NCBI GenBank assembly: GCA_051453625.1
Contig: JBOZIK010000001.1
Location: 228,697,700 to 228,760,434 of the forward strand
Direction: 5' to 3'
DNA length: 62,735 bases
From: Welwitschia mirabilis
Taxonomy: Eukaryota > Gnetophyta > Gnetopsida > Welwitschiales
The notes beneath the pieces are model-generated. The model did no database searches. It saw only the letters and a program-made list of their open reading frames with translations, and had not been told where the DNA came from. How positions within the stretch are numbered: position 1 is the stretch's first letter; every line of letters begins with the position of its first letter. The translations under genes were made by a program, and so were the position numbers. Positions 24,904 through 36,580 of this stretch are shown one piece after another.

Positions 24904-25139
24904 AAGGTTCAAATTACTTTCTGTTCTAATATCTTTTAGAGACCCTTTGTGGAGTGAGTGAATGACCTCTGGAATAGAGGAAGCAGAGTGAGTGAAGTGA
25001 GCAGGGTAGCCAGAGTGGAACAGGTTATGAGTGAATGATACAAAGGGTATTTCTATAAGTGTAGTAAGTGGGTTGGGAGTGAAGCGATCCCTTTGCAAGC
25101 ATGTGAGCCTAAATTTCTATGGGTGATAATCATTCTATG

Positions 25140-25900
25140 CTTAAATACTTATTCTTTTCATGTTAATAGTGAGAGGTTGTAGATAACAGATAAGCTCATT
25201 GGAGAAAACTAGAATGTTTGATCTATTTTGATGAGGGTTATTTTATAAGGATTGTGTAAAACCCTCAAGTCAATAAAACCTATGTCTAACTAAGACGATT
25301 ATTACTAAGAATGAAGTCTAAGCTTTGTCCTACATCCATTCATATCTAAGTAATATCATTCTATAATCTATCAAATATGTCATAAAGCCTCATGATCTAT
25401 AGCAGACTTTGAAAAATAGGATTGATAAAGCTTCTAGTTTAAATAATTTTTACATTTATCAAAAAGTTTTTAAAGTGAAGAAAAGAGATGACATTCATTT
25501 CTAAGGTTACCTAAATCAAATAATGGATAATCTAGTTAAGTTAGAGGATTATAAGATTGTTATTCCAGATTTGATGAAATCTTATGCTCCTTTGGATTCC
25601 CTGCTAGGTTCATGATTTGAAGTAGTAACTTTAATTACTACTTTCATGAATATTACTTTTATGACCTTTGAATAGGTTATTTCTATACTTAAAGATTCTA
25701 AGGAAAGGTTAAATGAAGCGTCGACATCTAAAAGTGACTTTGTGATTAAAATCAAAGGTAGAAACCAAAGACATAATCAAAGCAAAGGGAGATATAAGAT
25801 CAAAGGCATTTCTTGTATCACAAGTATGGAATGCTAGTTTTATAAGAAAAAGGGCCATATACAAAGGGACTAATATTTATAAAAATACATATAAAGGTAG
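25140..25900 (+). pseudogene. Copia-2 gag pseudogene
   Basis: In one plus-strand frame the region near 25520-25880 reads NLVKLEDYKIVIPDLMKSYA, then a segment with PLDSLLG, the usual copia gag order. A basic stretch with NQRHNQSKGR follows near 25765. A ruined zinc knuckle lies at about 25827-25876, where KKKGHIQRD is kept but two of its cysteines are replaced (one by a stop). Upstream frames are broken. Gag would package the RNA. This copy could not. Confidence 0.65.
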
Positions 25901-25959
25901 AAGACCCAAAGAAAAAAATAGAAGAGTCCTCTTCTTAGGTGAATCAAGCTAAAGAAGAT

Positions 25960-28900
25960 GTTAGTTTTCTTATTTCTAAACCTTATGCCTTCTTGATAAA
26001 GGAACATGGCAAGGATGTATGATTAATTAATACAAGTACCTCCTTTCATATTGTCCCTAATTTTTCTATCTTTACATCATATTATACTATTTTATCTAGT
26101 GTTGTGTATGCTACCAACGGGAAACCATTGATAGTTTCTAGAATAAGAAGAAATGTTTTGCAGCAACCAGGAATGTTAAAAGTTACCATCAATAATGTAC
26201 ATCATTTTTTAAAGGTAACAAAGAAGCTAATCTCAGTCACATATTTAAATGATATAGGCTTGAATTTTTTAAGTGATGAAGGCTATTGGAGAATTACTAA
26301 AGGGATTATGACAATTTTGCAAGGTAAAAAAAGGGTAACATGTACACATTATAAGTAAATGCTTGTGGTGTAGTTGCTATAGTTTTAGATATAAAGGACA
26401 TTGATGTTTGGCATAAATGTATTGGACATATTAGTAACTCTAGTTTAAAATTATTATTGTTCTAATCTCTTATTCCTATATTTTTTTATACTCCTATAGA
26501 CTTTTGTAAATACTGCTTAGTTGAAAAGTCTAAAAGAGTTAATTTTTATATAGACTTGAATAATAGAAAGAAAAACAAATTGGAATTAGTCTATTCCAAT
26601 GTTTTTAGGTCTATGAATCCTATTTCTCTTTGTAGTTCTCTATATTTTATGAGGTTCATTGATTATTATACACTAAAGATTTGGGTTTACATATTGAAAT
26701 TTGAATATGAAATCTTAGGGACATTTAAAACATTTGTTTCTACAATTGAAATGCAAAAAGGTTTATGATTAAAATGTTTGCTTACTAATAATGGAGAGGA
26801 GTATATCTCAAAGCTTTTGCAAAGTTCTATAATATCAATAAAATTCATCACATTTGTACCCCTCTAGGAATACTATAAGAAAATGGGGTTGCTGAAAGAT
26901 GTAATAGGACACTACTAGAATGAACTAGATCCATGGTTGTAGGTGTAGATTTGTCCACATATTTTTGGATAGAAGCAATGGTAATAGCTACTTACTTGGT
27001 GAATAGATTACCTCATTCCTCTCTTAATGATGTTCTAGAAATCCTATGAAAAGGTAAAAATGTTTCCTATCAGCATTTAAGAGTTATTGGTGGTGAAGCT
27101 TATATGCATATCCAAAAAGAAAATAGAACTAAACTATAGAAAAGGGCTAAATGATGCATATTTGTTAGCTATGGAGAGAATGCCCTAGGCTATAGACTAT
27201 GCAATCCTAAGACTAAGAAAATTGTAATATCATGAGATGTCAAATTTAGAGAACATATAATATTTTATACTTTGTAGAATAACAACCAAGCAGAAATCAA
27301 TTCTATCTTCCCGCATCATTCTTATAAGATGAAGGATGAATCAAATGAAGAATAAGAGGAGGAGCAAGAAGAGAAGGCTCTTGAAACTAAAATTTTAGAC
27401 AATAATGAAATGTCTTCAGATGAAGAATAGGTAGAGGAGAAATAGCCTATGGATACATCTCATTGGGTAAGGAGATCTACTAGAATTTTACATCCACCTG
27501 ATAAGTATTCTTCTTCATTGAATTATATTCTTCATAGTGATTATGGAGAATCAGAAATAGTCAAAGAAGCTCACTCTTGTGCTGATGCTATGAAGTAGAA
27601 GGCAGTCATGGAGGATGAGTGGAAATCCTTAAAATAAAATAATACATAGGATCTAGTGGAATTACTAAGGGGAATAAATCCCTACATAGTAGATGGATTT
27701 TTAGGTTAAATGATGAAGCAAATGGAGAAAAGCATTACAAGGCTCGACTGATGATGAAATGCTTTACTGAAAAGCTAGGCATTGACTTTACAGAGATCTT
27801 TTCTTTTATGGTAAAGCATTCTTTTATTCATATTATTATTTCTTTAGTTTTTTACTTTGATTTATAATTGGAACAGCTAAACATAAAAACTTCTTTTTTA
27901 CATGGTGATTTAGAGGAAGGGATTTATATGCATTAGTTGAAAGGGTTTATAAATAAGGAATTCCCTAATCTTATTTGCCATTTAAACAAAAGTCTTTATA
28001 GTTTGAAACAAGTCCTAAGATAATGTATAAGAAGTTTTATACATTCATAAAGAAATTTTCATACCCAAAAGGTCAGCTTAATCATTGTGTTTATTTCTCT
28101 AGAAATTTCTTAATTAAATTTATTATATTATTGTTTTATGTAGATGACATGTTGATTGCTAAAAATAATGAGGCTAAAAGAAAATTCTTGATTGTAAAAA
28201 TGGGTAAGCATTTTGCAATGAAATATTTACAGCATGCAAAGAGTATTTTGGTGATAAGCATTCATAGAGATAGGAAGCAGAAGAAGTCTTGGTTGAGCTA
28301 AAGTAACTATATTGATAAAGTTCTTAAATAGTTCAATATAAAAGATACAAATCCTATGAGTACTCCTCTAGCTACTCACTTCTAGTTGTCTAGAGGACTA
28401 TCCTAGTTCAAAAGAAGATGTTGTAAAGGTAAGAATATTTCATATGCCTCAATGATAGGCTCACTTATGTATGTTATGATATGTACTTATCTTGATATTA
28501 CTTATGCACTTGGAGTGGTTAGTAGATACATGAGTAATCATGGTTGGAATCATTAGCTTACCATAAAATAGATTTTTAGATATTTGAATGATAGACAAAT
28601 GCATTATCTATGTTTTAATAATGAACATTTAAACCTACAAGGATTTGTAGATGTTAATTTTGCAGCAAGTTTAGATAGTAAACATTCCACCTCAGGTTAT
28701 GCTTTGACTTTCAATGGAGGTGTAGTTAGCTGGTTGTCATGTCTTTAACCAATAGTGACTTTGTCCTCTATAGAGATGAAATATGTGGCTCTCATAGAAG
28801 CTTTTAAAGAAATGATTTGGTTCTATAGGTTTTTTAGATCCTTTAGGTTGAAACAAAAAAAGCATTATGTATTTTATAATAGTCAAAGAACCATATACTT

Positions 28901-29060
28901 AGCAAAGAATTTAGCATTTCATGCAAGGATAAAACACATTGACATTCGATTTCATTTTGTAAAAGAAATTATTGAAAACAAGCTGGTGGATGTTTAGAAA
29001 ATTAATACGAAGGTAAATGTTACTCATGCACTCACAAAGGCAGTGGTAATGGACAAGAGT
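25960..29060 (+). pseudogene. Copia-2 pol polyprotein pseudogene (PR-IN-RT-RH)
   Basis: Protease near 26020-26040 reads LINTSTSFH, with asparagine in place of the catalytic aspartate. The pre-integrase block at 26104-26358 contains LISVTYLND and WRITKGIM, close to Tnt1-type elements. The integrase zinc motif follows (HKCIGH near 26412, FCKYC near 26505), then the core at 26556-26768 (ELVYSNVF, YFMRFIDYYT, KIWVYILK) and AERC-like residues near 26895. RT at 28023-28301 keeps YVDDMLIA with an intact YVDD. It ends SIHRDRKQKKSWLS and then hits stops. RNase H at about 28640-28997 has LSSIEMKYVALIEAFKEMIW and HARIKHIDIRFHFVKE. An ochre stop at 28746-28748 stands where a glutamine is usual, a CAA-to-TAA change. 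Confidence 0.87.
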
Positions 29061-29162
29061 AACTTTTGCAAATAAAATCTTACGGTTGTAGTGACATGAT
29101 CAAAGGGAATTTGAAGTAATGCATTTCTCTTATTTGCTTAGAGGCTTACCAGATTTATGTTC

Positions 29163-29174
29163 AAGGGAGTGAAT
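29163..29174 (+). other. Polypurine tract of Copia-2
   Basis: AAGGGAGTGAAT directly before the 3' LTR. It would prime plus-strand DNA synthesis. Confidence 0.7.
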
Positions 29175-29712
29175 TATTGAAAGTGAAGTCAAGTCTCTTG
29201 ATGTTATTTATTCCTTATAGTATGACTTTATATATTATTATATATTCCTATTATTATTGTAATCTAATATTAAAGAAAGAAGGAAAGTCTAATGGGGTCA
29301 CCTAGAAAGTTCTACAAGTTAGGGGTTTCTACCCTAAAAGAAAATCTATATTAGAAGACTAAAGGCATGGAATGCCANNNNNNNNNNNNNNNNNNNNNNN
29401 NNNNNNNNNNNNNNNNNNNNNNNNNNNNNNNNNNNNNNNNNNNNNNNNNNNNNNNNNNNNNNNNNNNNNNNNNNNNNTCTACCCCAAAAGAAAATCTATA
29501 TTAGAAGACTAAAGGCATGGAATGCCATAAGATGTGTGGTAGTTAAGAGTTATCAGATTGGCTATTGACAACAGCTTGTGTCCTTGTCTTTTTTTATTCT
29601 AATAGAGAGCTCTGCATTGCTTTCATTGTTTTTCCCCACAATGGGGTTTTCGACATAAATTTGGTGTGTTGGTATTTGCAGTTTTATTTTATGCTGTTGC
29701 ATTTTTCTAACA
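29175..29712 (+). mobile_element. Copia-2 3' LTR (with false-looking gap)
   Basis: Starts TATTGAAAG and ends TTTTTCTAACA, matching the 5' LTR. It contains 100 N (29378-29477) flanked by two copies of the same 50 bp, and it is longer than the 5' LTR because of this. Without the gap and one copy it would be about 388 bp. Confidence 0.85.
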
Positions 29713-29906
29713 ACTGATTTCAAATAAGTTATTTCATTATCTTTCTTTTGTTATACTATTTAAACTTTAGAAAACTTGAAGTATTGATTGTATTTGTAGA
29801 ATTAGGCTAATAATTAAAACAACATATAGACATTTTATGTTTTGCCATCCTTTATCCTTGCCTATGTTAGTTTTGGATAATTTTTTGTTAGAAGGTTTGC
29901 TAGCTA

Positions 29907-30310
29907 ATGTATTATATTACATAACACACATATATAATATTATTATATTATATTACATTATGTTATTTCATAATACATTATATAGTATTGCATTATGTTA
30001 TAATACATTATACTATATCATATCATATCATGTTATTTTCTAGGCATAATGTTATATATATTATATTACATTAAATTATATTATTATATAATATTTTATT
30101 ATATTATAATAATATTACAATATATAATATTATATTGTAATGTAATATAGCATATTATATTATAATTATATTATATCATTTAACGTTATATTGTATACAT
30201 ATTGTATTGTATATTATATTATATCATATTGCATATATATTATATTATATATAATATTATATTATATCATATTTTATTGTCTTGTATGTATATGTTACAA
30301 TTATATTATA
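29907..30310. repeat. AT-rich expandable tract in LTR3
   Basis: The longest of the three tracts, about 400 bp, with extra ATTATAATAATATTACAATA-like blocks that are not in LTR1. Confidence 0.8.
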
Positions 30311-31396
30311 AAAGGTAGATATCTTTAGTTAGTATTGTAAAATGTATTAAAGGATAAGAGGAACGTCAAACTCAAAACTATGGTTGTTATACCTTCTCCT
30401 CTAAAGAACAGCTAGCATAACCACTCTGTCAAATAATTTTAGTTATTCTTAAGGTTTAACATGGTCCAAACATAAGATAAAAGTCAATTATAAATAATAA
30501 TAAAACTTTAAAAGTAGGTTTTCAACTCTATTGTATAAAAATAGTCCATGCTTAAAATAGTTTTGGATGAAATAGGAAATTTTAGATATATGATCAGACC
30601 TCATTGACTACAAATATGCTTAATTAGATGATATAATTTCTCAAATTTCTTTAACCTTCCATAACATAATATAATAGTAACCATCAGTTAGACTACTATA
30701 ATGTTCACATCTGTAATCTTAAATGTCTTTTATTTAAGAGTTGAATTTATGATATATTATACAAATTAGATTGTGTATGACATGTTATACTTTCATTTAA
30801 TTATGTATGTATAGTGTAGTATACAATCATGCAAGCTTAGTTCATTTCTTAATGATTGTAATTTCTTCTAGTATATGTTAATTCTTTTTAGGTCTATATC
30901 CTTAAATATGTATTTCCATACATGTTCATGCATAGGAATTAAATGTTTCAAGTAGCTATTACTACTTTATGCATAAAATAATATAACAGTGGTGATGATT
31001 CTATAATGTTCATTGAAATAATTTGACATTTAAATAGCTATCTTTATACTTTAGCTTCTATTTTACTAAGTCTTATCGAGACTAGTACCTTAATTAGTAG
31101 CATATGATCTATTTTCTATGGTATTTTATATTTATATATTATTAGATTCATTGTGATATGTTATGAAAGGAGTAGCTAAAAGGTATCCTGCTATAATGGC
31201 ACGTGTTTATGTGCATACATGTATGTGTGTGTTACTGATATTTTTGTATGACTTTACTATAATGACATCTTATTATGATATATTTCCTCCCATTAGCATC
31301 CACCAAGATATTATAGTGAGATTTGAGGGTGTCTCTTCTGCTTGGTGATGGTAGATTTCTGATAGATAATTATAGCCAAATGACTAAGGTGTTTAC

Positions 31397-31434
<38 letters not shown>

Positions 31435-31457
31435 TACACACACACACACACACACAC
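31397..31457. repeat. Compound (TA)n(CA)n microsatellite
   Basis: About 24 bp of TA followed by about 37 bp of CA with one interruption, at the same place as the (AC)n of LTR1. Confidence 0.95.
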
Positions 31458-31606
31458 TTAAGTACTCGTATATATGATTTATGTTAATATACATGTATGT
31501 TATCATCATTCATACATTAGAATTCCTTAATAGAATTGGATGTTATAACCTTGAGAGTTCTAGACTAGCTATATTTTAGACTTTTACATATAGTAACTAT
31601 GAATAT

Positions 31607-32018
31607 ACTTGAATAAGACCAAATATTTGGATTTGAAATATAAAAAAAATCTCTTAGTTTGTTCTAATGAATATTCTAATTTTGATTTCATAGGAAAAAC
31701 TGATATTTTATTATTGACATTAGGGTATATCATCTTATTAAGAACATCACCTTTATCTTGATGATTAAAGTTTTAGATAACTATAGTATGATCTTTTGCT
31801 TAATAAGAATACATAGCTTCTTCTAAGGCATCAAGAGAGATTGAATGACTAATAAAGTTGTTGGAAGTATTAAACTTAAAAAAAACTATGGAAATAGAGA
31901 TCATCATTAATAATCAATTAAAAATTTACATAATAGAAAATGTAGTGAACCATCACAAGATAAAATAATTTTATGTTGAATTCTAACAAATTAAAAAACT
32001 TATACAACATTAAGTTAT
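31607..32018. other. Unassigned stretch between array and Athila element
   Basis: Not part of the long LTR. The minus strand has a partly open frame (LDALEEAMYSY, later HQDKGDVLNKM), interrupted by stops, that I cannot place in a family. It may belong with the DNA resuming at 43028, since the Athila-like element inserted between them. Confidence 0.35.
32014..32018. repeat. Target site duplication GTTAT, left
   Basis: GTTAT here and at 43023-43027 immediately flank the two outer LTR ends. A 5-bp duplication is normal for gypsy integrases. Confidence 0.8.
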
Positions 32019-33268
32019 TGTTGTAGTGTGAATTTATGCAATCCTAAATTTCTTTAGGTAAACCTGTAAATAAAATAATTTGCAGAAAACACAAACTAAA
32101 ATAGATGGGAGTTCATCTGAATATCATAATCCCAATAAAGGCACTAGGCTAAGAGTTAGAAAATTGATTTCCAATATGTTTTTAGTCTTTTATCTTATTA
32201 AAACTGAAAGTAAATAAATAAGTAAATACAATTCAAGTGAATGGAAATGAAATGGATATGGAATGGACTCTCTTGGTTTCTAATCCTTTTGTCACAAGGA
32301 CTAGCTTCTCTATAACTTAAATCAATTAAGAAGAGTAATTTAACTAGTTCTTAATTAATATAAACTATGAGATATACCAAGTAGAACATAAAATGCAAAG
32401 TGAAATGAAATGAAAAAGTAATGCAAATCTAATACTAACAAGGTCAACCTTAACAAGGTTTCTCTTATAATGTAGATAAATTACAAAGTTATCCTAATAA
32501 ACTATGATTAATGTAAACCATAAGAGACATACAGAATGAAAATGAAATAGTAATTGTATTAATTTAAAAGAGTATTTGAATTAACTCAAGAACTTAACAT
32601 CCATTTACAATTAGAATAACAGCACCTCAATGGAAGAGACTTAGCCTAACACTAAAAAAACTCCTTTCTATGGCTCTGGATGGACCTCTTATCCTTTAAT
32701 ATTCCATCATAAGTATATCAGGTATAAAAGAAAAAAATAAAAATGAAAGAGAAGAAGGGTATTTATAGTTTTACATTGATGTTCTAGAAAGAACAAAACC
32801 ATAAAAGTCAAAAAATAAACCCTAATAGCCCACATGTATCGCTTGACCCCATTACAAAGATATTTCTTTTTGATCATACAAAAATAGCTATCATTCCAAC
32901 TGTTGTTTGAATGACATGAGGGATGTTAGCCTATGTTAATTATCTTCATGCCCTATTGTTAGCCCTATAGCTTCTGTCCATTTTTGTAGTTTCATCATCC
33001 TGCATGTAATGGGGATGACATAGTGGACAACAGTCTTCTTTATCTCCAATCTCAAAGGTAAATCAGTCTTCTACATCATGAAGTCTTCTTTCAAATATGT
33101 AGTATTAAAATAAGCCTAAGAACTCACTAAATATGTCAAGAATTATATTTTTTACTAATCATCCTATCAGATCTCCATTCTCATCAGTATTGCATTCAAA
33201 CCTATGTAAATGTACTATAAAAGCACTTGAAATACACCATCAAATTACTATAAATTAGCATCGCAACA
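32019..33268 (-). mobile_element. Athila-like 3' LTR
   Basis: Plus strand TGTTGTAGTGTGAA to GCATCGCAACA, 1250 bp. A TATA-like TATAAATA lies on the minus strand at 32760-32767. Matches the 5' LTR throughout, for example AGGCACTAGGCTAAGAGTTA. Confidence 0.92.
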
Positions 33269-33281
33269 TAGCCCCCTACTT
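33269..33281 (-). other. Polypurine tract of Athila-like element
   Basis: The minus strand reads AAGTAGGGGGCTA directly before the LTR start TGTTGCGATG. Confidence 0.75.
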
Positions 33282-35880
33282 AGCCTTGTCAGTTCCTGAT
33301 AAAGTAAGTAATCACCTAGATTGTAAGCCAATTTGACTAAAATAAAATAGTGCTAAAAAAAATGTAAATTGAATTTCATTAAATCATGTAAGAAAATGAT
33401 ATTACCAATAAGTAATTGATATAAATTCTAAAAAAAATTTCTAAGCCCCCTACTTAAGCATGTTACTATAGAATAATCAGTAATATACACATATAGAAAT
33501 CATAAAAATATAACTTTAATGACTTATGAAATAAAAATATATATGCATATTATAGAAACAGTGATAATGGTTTAATGTGACAGGCTTAAGTAGTGCTATC
33601 TTTCAAAAAATAACTTATTTAAGTTCATTAGTGTTATCTAAAAGGAAAAGAACAATAGTTGATATAGCATTTTTTAGATAATTTAAAACATGGCTCTAGA
33701 AAAAAGCTTGTTAGTGTGCTGCTGAATTCCTTAAGATAAAGTTCATGAATTCTTCATAAATTGATTCAAATAACATGAAAAAATAATCTAAATAATCCAT
33801 CATAAATTTAGATATTAAAAGCTTAGAATATGAAAAATTTATAATGAAAATTATAGAATAATGCCTAGAAAGGTGTCCTAGGCACACCCCCCGCCCTCCA
33901 CCCCTTCATTCAAAAGGAGAAGCAAGACATCCCAAATTATACAAAGAATAAAGCAAGAGTATCTTTCCCTCTATTATGGGGATGATAGCATGGGACGACA
34001 CTCATCAAATAAACTATTTGAGAAAAAAGCTAAGACCAGAGAAATCCAAAAAATAAGTAAACATAGAAAAACAATAGAAAGAAAATAGAAAACAAGGAAA
34101 AAGTGAAGAAATATCTTGAAGATCATCCTCATGGTGGAGAAGAAAAAGGTAATAGTAGAATAAAATGCATTAAGTTAAAAGAAGCAATTCTCAAAGACTT
34201 CTCAAATATGCCCAAATTCATGGAAAAGAAGAACTAAAACTCATCAAATTATGAAAACCTATCAAAAAGAAATTAACAATTCTCTAGAAAAATTATAGAT
34301 AAATATCAACAAGGAACTAGAAAATGATTATATCCATAATATGATACTTAAAAAGTCTGAAAAATAACTATGAAAAATCCAACAAAATAACTAAATAAAA
34401 ATAAAAATAAAATTGGACAACTAGGAACATGAAGAAGATTGCTTTCTTATCCTAAATGTTAACTTAATAAATTCCCTTGGCAATAATCATAAAATCACCT
34501 AATAATAATGCATGATATAATGTAAAAATTCATAAAGTACTACTTGAATAGGCAATGATTTTGATGATGTCGAGTATTCTGAGGTTATCAAATAATGAAT
34601 GATAAGATAAAAAGCTATTTAAAATAGGAACTTCCAAGCTACCATATCAAATAATACTAGAATTCAAAAAGTAGAGTGATCATGTGGAAGTACTAGAAAT
34701 AAATAAAAAAATTAGTCTAGAAAATAACTAATGCCTCTAATGACACCAAGGACATCACTAATATTGTAGCCTTGCAATGGAAGTGCAACCACTATCAAAG
34801 GAGTAAGGATCTGCATAGCATGACCAACTAACCCCTAAGTGGAGTTCCCACAGCTCCCATATCGCACTACCGAAGGCTCCATGATGATCATGTTTTAGAA
34901 ATATAACATGAAAGAGCATTATCTTTTTCTTTTTTTCTTTTCTTTTCTTTTTTTTTGTAGTATCATTCCACATGNNNNNNNNNNNNNNNNNNNNNNNNNN
35001 NNNNNNNNNNNNNNNNNNNNNNNNNNNNNNNNNNNNNNNNNNNNNNNNNNNNNNNNNNNNNNNNNNNNNNNNNNNNNNNNNNNNNNNNNNNNNNNNNNNN
35101 NNNNNNNNNNNNNNNNNNNNNNNNNNNNNNNNNNNNNNNNNNNNNNNNNNNNNNNNNNNNNNNNNNNNNNNNNNNNNNNNNNNNNNNNNNNNNNNNNNNN
35201 NNNNNNNNNNNNNTGAAGGATGTTCAAGTGATAACATGATGTTGATCAAAGGAATGAATTAAGAAAGAATTTAGATAATGGCAAAAGGAATGTCCTCCTC
35301 TTAAAGAGGGGCTTCTAAAACAAGTTCTTCTATCATGTTTAAGATTTCATCAGGAGATAACTCATAAAGTTTTAACCTTTGTCTATTAATATTTTGAATT
35401 TCTATAGTGTTTAGATCAGAGATTTTAACAAGCTATTTAAGTGTACCTTTTACATATGATAATGATATAACTATTTATAATTTAATTTGTTGTGTAAAAG
35501 GTGTACTCGGGTGTTAAACAGAAGGACAAGTTAACCATGTTAAACTATTTATGAATAAATTTTTTATCATGTCTTAACTTGGCTTGAGTTTTATGAATGA
35601 GTTAATGATGTAAAGAATGAATATATTTTTCATCTAAATAATCAAATTGAGCTACTTGAATTTTAAGATTTTCATTCAAATCTATAAGGTTAAGTTGACA
35701 GATGGATCGATAAGAATTATAGTAAACATCAACTGGTAATACACACACTTTATCGTACACAAGTTCATAATGTAAGAAATGTAGAGAGTTATGTCAAGTA
35801 GTATGGTAAGCCCAAAGAACATCATAAAGTTTAGAAGACCAAGTTTTCTTATTAACTGAGACTAATTTTTTAAGCATTTT
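33282..35880 (-). other. Athila-like post-integrase region (no clear ORF)
   Basis: About 2.6 kb between integrase and purine tract, with a 239-N gap at 34975-35213. Athila elements often carry an env-position frame here, but I see no signal peptide or membrane segment that could be trusted. A short stretch at about 34755-34905 is clearly less AT-rich than its surroundings and is open on the minus strand for roughly 50 codons (HDHHGAFGSAIWELWELHLG). Its origin is unclear. Confidence 0.5.
34975..35213. other. Assembly gap, 239 N
   Basis: Interrupts the post-integrase region. A T/C-rich run (34921-34957) lies just to its left. Confidence 0.95.
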
Positions 35881-36580
35881 TTATTTCTCTATTTGAATTT
35901 TTAGCTTAACCATTGGTTTGAGAAGGATAGGAATAAGTAGTTCTATGTTCAACCTTAATGGATAAAAGTTTTCAAAAAAGGTGATTAATGAAATAAGTTT
36001 CTTGATCACTAATGATAATTCATGGAAAACCAAATCATTAAAAAATATGAGTTTGAACAAAGTTACAAATAGTTTGGGCATCATTTTTAGTAGTATAAAC
36101 AGCTTTAACCCACTTAGTAACATAATCCACAACTATAAAAATATAATTTTTCTTATGGAAAGGTGGTGTAATTGGGCCTATAAAGTTAATTCTATTATAA
36201 TCAAAAGGTTCGCATTAAAGTATAGGTTTGAGGAGCATATCATAAGAACATGTTAGGCTACCATAGTGTTGACATACATTACACTTCTTGGAAAAGTTAA
36301 ATGAGTTTTTGAAAATGCTAGGCCAATAAAAACTAAAGTGAAGAATTTTCATAATGGTCTTTTAGCCACTAAAGTATCCTCCACATATCCCACTATGGTA
36401 AAGTTTTAAGATTTCTAAAGTTTTCCACTCAAGTACACACTTACACATAATTTAATCTTTGCAATATCAATAAAGATGGGGTTCATTCCACTCATAGTCA
36501 CCAGTCCTATAGAAAAATGTTTTACATTGATTATGATTTCAATGCTAAGGATTTTTCATACTCATAAGGTAGTTCATGAT
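35881..36580 (-). pseudogene. Athila-like integrase pseudogene
   Basis: Minus-strand frames at about 35960-36215 read INFIGPITPPFHKKNYIFIV, then VVDYVTKWVKAVYTTKNDAQ, and ISDQETYFINH. This is the core of a gypsy integrase in the usual order. The first catalytic aspartate (normally in a D-F-I/M-G-P setting) is asparagine, a G-to-A change at about 36185-36187. The second aspartate (ISD) survives near 36005. Stops occur after THIF. The zinc-binding N-terminal part should lie near 36250-36300 and is only weakly visible. No chromodomain follows, consistent with Athila/Tat. Confidence 0.82.

Larger units (their letters stand above)
24479..29712 (+). mobile_element. Ty1/copia retrotransposon Copia-2 (Tnt1/Tork-like), both LTRs
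   Basis: A complete copia layout on the plus strand: 5' LTR, primer site, gag, protease, integrase, RT, RNase H, purine tract, 3' LTR. It lies inside LTR3. The target duplication is ATTAA (24474-24478) and ACTGA (29713-29717). The uninterrupted LTR2 has ATTGG at this point, so both copies appear to be decayed from one 5-bp site. It is non-functional: many stops and a lost protease aspartate. Confidence 0.88.
13999..31606 (+). mobile_element. Tandem long-LTR array (LTR-spacer-LTR-spacer-LTR), non-autonomous
   Basis: Three collinear copies of a ~4 kb sequence start with TGTAACACCC-like ends (13999, 18156, 22652). The first two finish with TGTGACA or TATGACA (17969, 22467). Between consecutive copies lies a ~185 bp spacer that begins with a primer site and ends with a purine tract. 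By LTR-retrotransposon logic each spacer is the whole interior. No gag or pol is present. LTR3 is interrupted by Copia-2 and lacks roughly its last 480 bp. The termini and primer spacing suggest the Tekay/Del gypsy group. The array sits inside a LINE RT on its left side. Confidence 0.75.
29718..31606 (+). mobile_element. Long-LTR array: LTR3, right part (3' truncated)
   Basis: Resumes the LTR alignment directly after Copia-2 (TTTCAAATAAGTTATTTCATT). It follows LTR2 through the AT tract to TAGTAACTATGAATAT at about 31606, where similarity stops. About 480 bp of LTR including its end are missing, so the right boundary of the array is not preserved. Confidence 0.78.

Noticed and set aside
17303-31457. 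Microsatellites considered as CRISPR-like or regulatory arrays
   Set aside because: They are simple dinucleotide runs without spacers. The organism is a plant, and no cas-like genes are present.
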